From Gordionus sp. m RMFG-2023 (lineage: Eukaryota; Nematomorpha; Gordioida; Chordodea; Parachordodidae): a stretch of 64,000 nucleotides of DNA. The stretch lies in NCBI RefSeq assembly GCF_954871325.1, contig NC_088777.1, positions 27,753,366 through 27,817,365 of the forward strand. The letters run 5' to 3'. The position numbers were made by a program, and so were the translations under genes. The notes below the pieces were generated by a model, which was given only the letters and a program-made list of their open reading frames with translations, was not told where the DNA came from and searched no databases. The first letter of the stretch is position 1. Every line of letters begins with the position of its first letter. Below are positions 10,911 to 21,217 of this stretch, piece after piece.

Positions 10911-13900
10911 ATGTCTTCCAATAAAGGCTTAAGACGCAATCTGCGAGTTCAGGCCTCGAGATATAAAATTTGTAAGGGTAAAATGCATCACCATTCTCAT
11001 AATGGTGAAGTTGTTTTGGAACTTGACCGAAGAATTCAACTTCTTCAAATGGTTCACAGTGGATGTGATACTAATGTGTCAGCAATATCTCTTGCTGCCC
11101 ATTTTGGCATCACCAAGACTTACAGCAAATTGGCTGATAGGTAAAATATATAAAAATTATAATATTATATGATCAATAATATATTTTTAAATATAATACA
11201 CAATAATAAATTGTTTCACCATTTTTATAATAGTGAAACAATTTTAGATTGTAACAGAAGAGTTTAACTTCTTTAAGAAGGTATAGTGGAGTGGATGTGA
11301 TACTAATGAGGCAAAATCTTTAGCTGATTATTTTGGTATCACCAAGACTCACAGCAACTTGACTAGTAGGTAAAATATTTCTGCATAATAAATCTATTTA
11401 TTATATCGTGTATTATATTTTTAGCTTCTGGTGGCCAAATATGAAATTGGATGTGGTTAATTTTATAAAATGTTGTGATATTTGCCAGCGTAGCAACACA
11501 AGATTTGACAAAACTAACAATGAGTTGCATTCAATTCCTATTCCAACAAAGGTATTAAAGTTGATTACATAACAAATTTTTAATTTGAAAATTTTTATAA
11601 TTTGGTCATTATAATTGTTCTAATTTTTGTTTATGTATTTTATATTTTTCATTGTAGCCTTATTAATGATCTGTCTATTATAGCTTATATGTATGTGGCA
11701 CTTGTTTTTATTAGTTATGTTGGTTTCATATATTGAACCATTTAAATTTTATTGAATTTTTTTACAAGAAATATATCATATATTCATTTTTAGTTTCTTT
11801 AAGGTTAATATAACATTCCAAAATAAAAATATAATTTGCATATAATCTACTAATTAAAACTTATAATCTGAAAATATAATAAATAAAATTAATATAGTCC
11901 CCTTCAATCTCAGGTAAAAATTGATATATATATCATAATTTCATTTTTTAGCTAATTTAGATTTTACCTTATTCTTTATTATTATGTTTTATTTCAGCTG
12001 CAATCATAAATAATGGTAAGCAGCTTTACTTTATTACATGACACCTAACCTCCTAATGGAGTATATAATATAACAACAATCTTTTATTTTACAAAAGGTA
12101 TGGACACAAATAGGTGTTGATTTAACTGCTTTGCCTGAAAGTGAGGATGGCTATAAATACATTGCTGTAGCAGTTGATTATTTCAGCAAATATATTGTAG
12201 CCATGCCTTTCAAAGATAAAACAGCAAAATCAATATCGCGATTCCTTTACTCGTTACTATGCACACATGGTAGGGCAAAAGTATAATAAATTTGGTAATA
12301 AAATATTAATATTATATATAGATTCAAATTAATGATCAAGGACGTGAATTCGTAAATGAAATAAGTAATAATTTTCACAAACTCATAGGGACCATGCAGA
12401 GGGTGACAAGTGCTTATCACCCTCAAGCAAATGGCATGGTTGAAAGAGTGAATAGGACAATCCAAAATGCACTACTAAAGTGTATTAAGGATGATCAATT
12501 AATTTGGACAGATGCCTTGCCTGGCATAATATTTGCCTATAACACTTCTCTACACGAATCTTCGAAGTTTACGCCATATCAGCTGATGTATGGTAGAAAA
12601 GCAAAACAAGCTTATGAGGTATGATAAATCTCATTTTATAATCATATACTATATATTATGTCTCTATTTAAGATTGACGAGGAAGAGGATATTGATCCTG
12701 ACAATGTACCTGAAGCAGATTTGGAATCTTGTTTTCAAGATACAGTTTCCAGGATGAATGATATTCATGAGATAGCTGCTGGCAATATAGATCTTGCTCA
12801 GCTTAAACAGCAGAGGGATTATAGAAGTCGTAATGCTGGTAGAAATAACCATTATTTAGTAAATGATCAAGTGCTTATTTGGAACAGCCGTCGGGCTGAT
12901 AGGAAAGGTGGTAAAATGACCAGACCTTGGATGGGTCCTTATACAATAGTTAGGATTCTTAAAAGTGAAATTTATCATTATTATTAAATTATTTTTAATA
13001 TTTAGGCAATGTTGAGCTCATGAATGCTAGCGGTAGCATTTTAAAGAGCAAAGCAAATATATGTAATATAAAACATTACTTTGCAAGAAAAGGTATATAA
13101 TTGTCTTAATTACTTAGTAATATACATATTTTTTAGATGATAAAAACTGTGAGGTAGTGAGTTATAATGAGGAGTTAAATGCTCAAGAAAATCACTTGAA
13201 CGGTATTATTTATAAAACTCACATTAATTTTTTTAAATATTTAGTCTCAAAATTACTCAACACGATTATTGGGGAAGAGAATAAGAATTGTGAAGACCAA
13301 AAATATAAAATATTTATTATTATATGTATTTTTTAGATGATGCAGATTTTAAGAGGATAAAGATATTAAATGATGAAACGAAGATGGTAGAGCTTGGTAG
13401 CCATCGAGAAAATAGTAATATTTTTATAAATCGATATAATTTGTTTTTTAAATTATTAGTTATGCCTTCTAATCCTAATATTGCAGCTGTAATTGACAAA
13501 GTAGGACTGTTAATTGAGAAAGGTATTAATATGTGTTATTATTTAATTATGCATATTTTTTAGATAATGAATTGACAGTAGAGACTGTAATTTCTAAGAA
13601 AAATGATGCAAATCTATTTCTTCCCACCAACAGAATATGGAAAATTTATCATTCTGAACGTTTTCATTTTCCGATCAAGAAAAGATATCCAAAAAATGAT
13701 AATGGAGTAATGGGAGATAATTTTTCTACCGAGCGGATTATTGGTGATGGAAATTGTCTCTTCAGGTATACATATTTAAAATAAATTATTGTTAATCATT
13801 ATTGTAGGTGTATAAGCAAAGAAGTTTGTGATGACGAATGCCACTACGATTTTCTGAGACAGCAATGCATTCTCTTTATGAGAAGCAAGGATATAATTGA

Positions 13901-14152
13901 GCAGATGGAGGGGTTTTTGGGAGAACCCGTTGACAAATATTTGGAGAGAACACGTATGGCTCAAAATGCAACTTATGGAACAGAGGTGGAGATAGTTGCA
14001 TTGGCAACTATGCTTCAAACAAATATAATTATCCATACCATTTATAAATGGGCATATTACACACCAATTAAAAAATTAAGTTACATTAAAAAATTTAATT
14101 TGAATATATATTGAAGAAATTATCGCGAACATTTTGACCGCATAATAAATTT
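10911..14152 (+). pseudogene. Ginger1 transposase: integrase plus GPY and OTU domains, spliced
   Basis: Order: N-terminal H2C2 finger (His in QMVHSG and LAAHFG near 11,050-11,110; CCDICQR near 11,470), catalytic core with Asp in IGVDLTALP (12,113), Asp in INDQGREF (12,325) and Glu in MVERVNRT (12,437), GPY motif RPWMGPYTIVRIL (12,922), then an OTU-type cysteine protease start GDGNCLFR (13,745) and ATYGTEVEIVALA (13,970). Introns have GT-AG ends, for example 12,281-12,321 and 13,096-13,136. A tandem decayed copy of the finger exon lies at 11,205-11,375. A TGA near 14,112 ends the frame just before NYREHFDRI, which holds the expected OTU histidine, so the protease is probably cut short. Confidence 0.75.
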
Positions 14153-14677
14153 TAATTAATCTTTATATCGCATGTCTTGTTTATATCGTACGTCTTGTTT
14201 ATATTGCATATCTTTATAACACATGTCTTATTTATATTGCATTTTATATACACGTCATTCATAAATGTCTGTATTAATAAAAATATTATATTTAATCTTT
14301 ACATATGAGTCATAAATGTCAGTATTATTAAAAATATTATATTTAATCTTTACACGTCAGTCATAAATGTCAATATCACTAAAATATTATATTTGATCTT
14401 AACATGTCAGTCATAAATGTCAATATCATTAAATTAAAATCTATTTAAAACAAGGATTAACTTAAATATCTATAACAATAGAAAATATAATATTTGATCT
14501 TTACACGTCAATCATAAATGTCAGTATCACTAAAAATATTATATTTAATATATGCGTGTCAGTCATAAATGTCAATATCACTAAAAATAATAATATTAAA
14601 TCTTAACATGTCAGTCATAAATGTCAATATCACTAAATTGGAATTTATTTAAAACGGAATTTATTTAGAACGTTGCA
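14150..14677. repeat. Subterminal repeats at the right end of Ginger1
   Basis: The unit CAGTCATAAATGTCAATATC, usually followed by ACTAAA and an ATATTATATTTAATC spacer, occurs about six to seven times between 14,250 and 14,640 at 60-100 bp spacing. Its complement appears only about twice at the left end (8,905-8,985). A separate short series (TCTTGTTTATAT-C/T-GCATG) lies at 14,160-14,240. Such subterminal repeats are usually transposase-binding sites. The two ends are clearly unequal. Confidence 0.7.
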
Positions 14678-14992
14678 CCGGGCCTGAAATTTTTTTTTAA
14701 AAAATATCCGGGCCGGGCCGTGCAAATGGTACCTCTGCAGGTCTCTGATAAATATAATATAAAAATGTATTTAAAATATCGTGAAATACTTCTGGTAAAT
14801 GGAATTAACATTATTTCGACAAAATATATTAGGTTTCCTCAATGACATATAATAATACCTAGACTGACAATTCATTCATAAAGGTATGTATCAATTGAAA
14901 TCAGCTGGAGACGCCATTAACATCATGTTGATTACCACGATGATAAGTCTTACTACCAATATTTAAATTCTTATAAATATTTTAATAAATAC

Positions 14993-15668
14993 CAGAGACC
15001 TGCAAAGGTACTATTAGCACGGCCCGGCTCGGATTTTTTAAAAAAAAATTTTTAAGGCCCGGCTTGGAATTTTTTAAAATTATATTCGACCTGGTATATA
15101 CAAAAAATTCACCTATTCGGTATTTTATCATATTTTTCGGCGAGGAAATCGAAATTTCGATACTATATGTCTAGACCTTTGCTCCTTCTATTTATTTATT
15201 TTTTATTCTAAACAGATATTTAGTATATTACAAATTGATACTATAAGAAATTTGTGTAAATAATATTTTGAGAATATACTATATTAATTGTATTTTTTTA
15301 AAAAAAATATAACATACATTATATAATAATGTATTTATTACCTATTATCCTTTGCGTTTTTATTCCATGGCAGGAAAACTATAAATATATCATGTAATAG
15401 ATATGAGTGTTAACTTTCACCCAACATTATATTAATCATAACTATATATAATCATTTATAACCATATCTAATTGACGAGTATAATATTTCATGTTGTATA
15501 AATTTTTTAAAAATTACGGCCAGGTCCGGGTATTTAAAAAACAGGCCCAGCATGGCTGGAATATTTAAAAAAAATTTTTTTAGGGCCGTCCAGGGTATTT
15601 AAAAAAAAAATTTTCAGGCCCAGCCCGGTTATATTTTAAAAATTTAAAACCAGGCCTGCTAGTCTCTG
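14993..15668. mobile_element. Non-autonomous hAT relative (676 bp)
   Basis: It starts CAGAGACCTGCAAAGG and ends CAGGCCTGCTAGTCTCTG, with CCGGGCC/GGCCCGG-rich subterminal blocks like those of the hAT at 7,489. The flanking 8-bp duplication ATAAATAC is perfect (14,985-14,992 and 15,669-15,676). There is no transposase frame. It lies only 237 bp beyond the 8-bp duplication of the larger copy. Confidence 0.85.
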
Positions 15669-15676
15669 ATAAATAC

Positions 15677-17683
15677 TATAGTTATATTTACAATTATTTT
15701 CCTATAGTTAGTTCTTAATATCATGATCTGTTAAAAATAGTCCATTATTAATTGTTATTTTATTTGCTACTTATACAATTTTATTAACCAAACATTTTAT
15801 TTTGTAAAAAGCATTATTTTTACTTTCTAAATTATTAATATTTACATTCATTACAATAATATAGTTATATCTTCTAAAGTTTAAGCTCTTTGCTAATATG
15901 CAGGTAAGCAATTTTTATTCAAGTTTTTTAGAAATCTTATTATTGTTGTATGCAATGGTATATACCTAAACTGAAGATTCCATATAATATCCATACAAAT
16001 CAACATTGACACACTTTTTTGGGTTCCATATAATTTTATAAAAACTTAAAATTAAGAGTTTTATTTACTTATGAAATATGGAACTAAAATGATGTGTCCT
16101 CATCAGATTTCTATTAAAGCTTAATACATCATAAATTAATCTAGGGCTTAGATAAGTATTATGTCATTGACTATGCTATATGTTATGAGTGTGAATTTTA
16201 TAACTCACAGCTTATAAATTGTTTTAATTTGATGGTATTTTTTAAAAATTATAAAAAAATTGAATTTCAATTTTTATAATACTATAATGTTTTTAAGTAT
16301 GAATATTAACATTTATTAGAATTCGAAATCCAATTGAAGAGTTAGAGGTCTATTACTTACCTCTTAAAAAACAATCAGGGGGAAATAAAATTAATAATTG
16401 AACGATATTTGAACATCCGATGATAATATTCGTCTTCATTGAACGATATTTGAACATCTGATGATAATATTAGTCTTCAAAAAAATATGTTTATTATTAA
16501 AATATCAATATTTAAAAGTATACAGTCACAAAAAATCTAAAAATATTTTTTCATAATAAAATATAATATCAACATTTAAAAATATATGGTCATGATATAA
16601 ATCAATATTAAATTTAAAAATAAATTAATCTTACTTCAAGTCAAGTACACTATACAAATTTATTTATTGGACATTAAGTAAAATTGTTTTGGTTAATTTC
16701 TGACGAATATTTATTTTAGATTTTAATCTTCCTCTTATATTTCCAAATATAATAGAAACTTGTTATGCTTATATTTATACCAAAATCCTATATTATAAAA
16801 ATATATTATATATATAATTTTTTTTTTTATAAATTAAATTATATCATATTTTGTAAATATTTTATCTTGTATTTTATATATATTTTAATAAAAATAAATT
16901 TTCTTTTAATAAAGTCTAAATTCATTATAAATTATATATGTAGAAATATATTACTAAAATGACTACTAGTATATAATTAAAAAAAATCAAATAAGATATC
17001 TATATTAATGACAATACATTTTATTTCAAATAATAAAATTATATGCAAAATATCTATAATATAAATGTTAAAGTTGCATCTGTTAAATCATCTCTCTGTT
17101 TTTCTGTACATCATTCCAATTTTTTTCTCAAAATGATGCATATGCCAAATTCAGGTTATTTATTCTTTAAAATTTCTATGGTTAGCATCTTTTCCTCTTT
17201 TTCTATAAAACAAATAATAAATATAAATAACCAATGTCTGTGGACTTTCTTTTAGGATATTAACATGAAATTGGAGATTCAATAGAAGTTAAAGATTCTT
17301 CAATATAAATAATATTTATTTAGATATTATTATTTACCAGACTCAGTAATAGGCTTAATAAATGTAGGACCTTTGGGAACAATTACATTATCCAATATAA
17401 AGTCATTATCAGAGATGCTAAATAATAAATATATTACCAATTCAAATGGCATATTATACATTTATATATCTCCCGTCGTTATTTCATTTTAACATGTGTA
17501 GGAATACATTCCTCTTTATCTAAAGAGGACTTCTGTAACCTTAGTGTTACAGTATCCACCAGGAATAGCATATCATGCTGATAGAATAAAAGCAATTTTA
17601 TCTATTTTCTAAAAAAAAATTGAACTTAAATCATAATTTAAACTTGATTTTTGGTTTATATCATCAAAAAAGGTTTAAAATTA
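15677..17683. other. AT-rich sequence without a recognisable gene
   Basis: Contains a 42-bp direct duplication (ATTGAACGATATTTGAACAT-C) at 16,396-16,478. Bases 17,340-17,680 are an inverted copy of the inner part of the following element: the minus strand has DNVIVPKGPTFIKPITESG followed by GTAA, matching the exon-like segment at 18,608-18,665. 17,590-17,680 is the reverse complement of 17,938-18,025. No host exon was recognised. Confidence 0.45.
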
Positions 17684-19870
17684 CCCTGAATTCATAGTGG
17701 CGCGATTGCGATTTAGACGCGATAAATACAAAATACAATAAATATGATATCGCATTCATAGTTACCGATCGCGCGATTTGATACGCAAAAGCAAATCGCC
17801 GCGATTTTTTTTAAAACACAAATCATTTTGTGTTTATCGCGAGATTTTGAAATAGTGCTTCGTTAAATACAGATTTTGGTGAATATAGCTCAAAATTTTT
17901 GATTTTGCGCTAATTTTTTATTAATTTAAATAATTAAATGACAATCTTTTTTGATGATATAAAACCAAAGGATCAAGTTAAAATTATGATTTAAATTTAA
18001 TTTTTTTTAGAAAATGGCTTTTATAGATGCAAATGATATATTTAATGAAATAACAGGAGGTATACATGAATGTAAAATATAGCATTTTAATTGATAAAAT
18101 ATATTTATTATTTAGGTGATCTCATTGATAGTGAGAATATATCAGATGATAATTCCCAAAGATTCTGCAGCACTAAATCTTAGTAATGATTCTGGTAATT
18201 AATAATATCTAAAAATTTATATTATCTTTTATATATAATCAATGTCCTGTGTTGGGTCACCTAGTTATTATTATAAATGTCCTAAGAGAAAGAACAAGAT
18301 ATGGGTAATTTATATTTTTTGATAAATTTTAAATAGATGACTATAGGAAATTAATGAAAATAAGAAGCATAAAGCATTAATAACCTTGGAAATGCTTAAA
18401 AATAAATCAACAGAACATGCAATATGTTTAATGTTAAAAGAAAAATTAGATGATTGTACCAAAGAGAAAAAAAGAAATAACAAATAAAATACTTGATATT
18501 ATAAAAGATTATTGATTAAAATTATTTTGTATATATTTTTGTTATTTGAAATATATATTTTGTATGTATTTATAATATTTGAAATAAACATTTTGTGAAA
18601 TACATTGAATGATATAATTATTCCCAAAAGTCCTGCATTAATTAAGCCTTGTACTGAGTTTGGTAATTAATAATGTCTAAATATATATAATTTATAATGA
18701 ATGATCTTTATCTTAGAGAAAGTTTAATGACATTGGTAATTTGTGTTAACTTGCTTTATAAACATATTTTCAATAGATGAATTTAGAACAACTATATAGC
18801 TTCTTTAGTGACATATTCCTACATATATATTTTATGAGTTTAGACTATATTAATAATAACTTTATTTTTTATTATAATATATATAAATACAAAACAAGAT
18901 ATTAGATGATTGTACCAATCAGGAAAAAAAAGAAATAACAACTAGAATACTTGATATTATAAAAGATTATTGATTAAAATTATTTTGAATATATTTTTGT
19001 TATTTGAAACTATATTAATAATAACTTTATTTTTATTATAATATATATAAAATACAAAACAAGGTATTTATATAAAATACAAAACAGGATATTTATATAA
19101 CACACAAAATAAGATGATTTAATTTATAAAAATCTATAATATAGGATTTTCATATAAATATAAGTATAATCATGGAATGAATAGAATAGCAGTGTTGATT
19201 TAATACTATAGGAATCTTATGTTGCTAAATACCTAAATAAAAAATATATTTAAATAATAAATTGCTTTAATTTTACCTTAAACAAACCATTAGCTTTTCT
19301 TCAACACTTATAGGATGTTTTATAAAATTGGTACATTTGGTATGAAATAAAGGTTTTACAAGTTTGAGTATATAATAAATGGTTTCCTAAATTAAAATGA
19401 ATTATAGATAATATTGAATAAAATTACTTTAGTCATTCTCATATAGTTGAAAAATTTAGGCTCATTTTTTAATAGTTTAGGAAAGAGGACATAAAATTCA
19501 CCCTCTATTGTTTTATTAAAATATTTTCTCCTCTTCAAGATCATTCTGTAAAAAAATAATAATTTAAGGATGGTTACCATTTTGAATTAATAAAGCTTTG
19601 CACTGCACTATAATGAAAATCGCTGCGAAATCGCAATCGCTCTTCACTATGAATTTAGGGTTAGAGTGAAATCTAAAGTTTTGAGCTAAATTAACCAAAA
19701 TTTGTGTACGAAGCAATTTCAAAATTACGCAATAAATACAAAATGATGTGTTAAAATCGCAGCGATTTGCTTTCGCGATTCAAATCGCGTGATAGGCAAC
19801 TATGATGCGATATAATATTTATTGTATTTATCGGGGCTAAATCACAATAGCGCCACTATGAATTCAGGGG
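17684..19870 (+). mobile_element. Terminal-inverted-repeat element with CGCGAT-rich ends, family uncertain
   Basis: The left end CCCTGAATTCATAGTGGCGC (17,684) is matched in reverse at 19,850-19,870. The inverted repeats are about 240-270 bp long and carry clustered GCGATTGCGATT, GATCGCGCGATTT and GCCGCGATTTT motifs in otherwise CpG-poor DNA. The interior holds exon-like pieces with GT-AG edges: MAFIDANDIFNEITGG at 18,014, LIDSENISDDN at 18,122, and KHKALITLEMLKNKSTEHAI ... EITNKILDIIKDY near 18,365-18,510, with a partial repeat at 18,900-18,975. A short accessory protein of a Harbinger-type element would fit, but no transposase domain was recognised and the target duplication is unclear. Confidence 0.5.
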
Positions 19871-20039
19871 GTAATAAGGTAAATTATCATCGTGGTAATC
19901 AACATGGTGTTAATGGCGTCTCTGATTTCAATTCATACATGATAAAATGCATTTTAACGAATGAATTGTCAGTCTATGGTTTCCTATATAGTGTAGATAT
20001 TGAAATCCAATATTTCTAAAAGTATCAAATTTCTATTCA

Positions 20040-20760
20040 ATGTTCTGGTAAATGAAATTAACCTTATTTTCTACATATATTAGTCAATTTATAATTTTTT
20101 TTAGATATTCTATAATATACTGAAGAATTATTTTACGTGAAACATAGGTAAAAATGTTTTTTAAGCGAAAATAAAATTAATCTTTCAGGTGATGTCAATG
20201 GTAAAAAAATTATGAGCCTATTCCTTCTACTGTTAATAAATAAATTATCAATACAATAATTGGAATATTGTGAAATAACATTTTAAAATGTATCAAGGTT
20301 CTATTCAATATTCTGGTAAATGTAATTAACCTTATTTTCGACATAATATATTAGTCAATTTATAATAGATCTCCTATAATACATAAAGATTTATTTTACG
20401 TGAAACATAGTTATAAAATTTTATCAGCGAAAATATAATTAAATCTTATACATGTCAATGGTTAAATAATAATGAGTCTATTCCTCATACTGTTAATAAA
20501 TATATTATATGAATATATTTAGAATATCGTGAAATAAGATTTCTAAAAGTATAAAAGTTTTATTCAATTGTTCTGGTCAAATGCAATTAACCTAATTTTC
20601 GACATAATATATTAGTCAATTTATATAAAATACTAGATTACCTATAATAGATATTGAAAAATTATTCACGTGAAACATAGGTAAAAATGTTTAAGAAGGG
20701 AAAATAAAATTAAATCTTTCATGTGATGTTAATGGTTAAGTATTATTCGATATGATTTGT
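20040..20760. repeat. Three diverged tandem units, about 250-275 bp
   Basis: TTCTGGTAAATG-AATTAACC recurs at about 20,041, 20,317 and 20,568. Each is followed by a TTTTC-ACATAATATATTAG block, ACGTGAAACATAGGTAAAAA and CTGTTAATAAATA. The same unit surrounds the hAT insertions at 7,489 and 14,993. The segment just before the array (19,880-20,000) is the reverse complement of 14,850-14,950 (shared GACTGACAATTCATTC, GACGCCATTAACA, GATTACCACGATGATAA), so two pieces of this repeat family lie in opposite orientation 5 kb apart. No coding content. Confidence 0.6.
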
Positions 20761-20998
20761 CTTTCATATAAAATTTGCATATAGTAAAATTTTAAAGAAG
20801 GAATCGTTACTCCCAAAGATATAAATTAAATCGGTCGACCTTGAGTGTTTAATATTGCAATCAAAAGATATTTTTATTAACTTAACAATAATTTATTTTT
20901 GACTTTGATTTTAAAAGCAATCCTGAATCCTGTCTCACCCATTCACAAACTAGATCGGCACATTATAATTTTTATTATTATAGTAATAAGATATATAT

Positions 20999-21085
20999 CG
21001 CTGGGGTGGCCTAATGGGTTAGATGTATGATTGGAAACAGAAGGACGCATAAGACGCTGGTTCAATTCTGGTAAGGAGCATAAAA
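20999..21085 (+). other. tRNA-like head of the RTE element (possible pol III A and B boxes)
   Basis: GGTGGCCTAATGGGTTAGA at 21,004 fits the A-box consensus (TGGCCTAATGG). GCTGGTTCAATTCTGG at 21,056 fits a B box (GGTTCAATTCT against GGTTCGANTCC). Spacing is about 45-50 bases, as in tRNA genes and tRNA-derived SINEs. The acceptor stem does not pair well, so this is not a working tRNA gene. It starts exactly at the edge of the target duplication, so it was part of the inserted copy. Confidence 0.5.
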
Positions 21086-21217
21086 AATTTAAGTTTTTTT
21101 TCGATGAATGATGTGTAAAGACATATGGTAAGATGAATTTCGGAGCTTAGAGATGACACCCCGGTCACTGACAGGCATGGACAGCCGGGTGCTAAGGATA
21201 CTTGTACAATAAACAAA

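Larger units (their letters stand above)
8867..14677 (+). mobile_element. Ginger1 DNA transposon with integrase-OTU gene
   Basis: The left end is TGTAACGTTTTAGATG (8,867). The right end, reversed, is TGCAACGTTCTAAATAAA (to 14,677). Both lead into TTTAGTGATATTG-CATTTATGACTGAC. The right flank is CCGG (14,678-14,681), the target reported for Ginger1, but the left flank is TTAG, so that side has changed. Inside are a 229-bp tandem array (9,016-10,616) and a spliced gene for a Gypsy-integrase-like transposase followed by an OTU protease domain, the arrangement described for Ginger1. No polymerase or capsid gene is present, so it is not a Polinton. It lies within a hAT. Confidence 0.75.
7489..14747 (+). 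mobile_element. hAT element with CAGAGACCTGCAG ends, carrying a nested Ginger1
   Basis: The left end CAGAGACCTGCAG (7,489) and right end CTGCAGGTCTCTG (to 14,747) are perfect inverted repeats. They are flanked by an identical 8-bp duplication ATAAATAT at 7,481-7,488 and 14,748-14,755. CCGGGCC-rich subterminal blocks follow on both sides. Only the C-terminal end of its transposase remains (8,081-8,472). Most of the span is a Ginger1 element that sits at a CCGG about 70 bp from the right end. The intact duplication shows the outer ends belong together and that nesting came after insertion. Confidence 0.8.

Noticed and set aside
10911-14152. Polinton, LTR element or adopted GIN1-type gene as the source of the integrase
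   Set aside because: No polymerase, protease or capsid gene is present, no LTRs surround it, and TGTAACG-type inverted ends with a CCGG flank and an OTU domain fit Ginger1. The surrounding terminal repeats argue against a host gene.
16765-16962. Ile/Tyr/Phe-rich open frame
   Set aside because: Composition is what AT-rich noise yields. No start context, splice sites or similarity were seen. The same applies to other such frames, for example at 35,101 and 46,804.
20999-21085. Functional tRNA gene
   Set aside because: A- and B-box-like motifs exist, but the acceptor and T stems do not pair properly and the segment is part of a LINE insertion.
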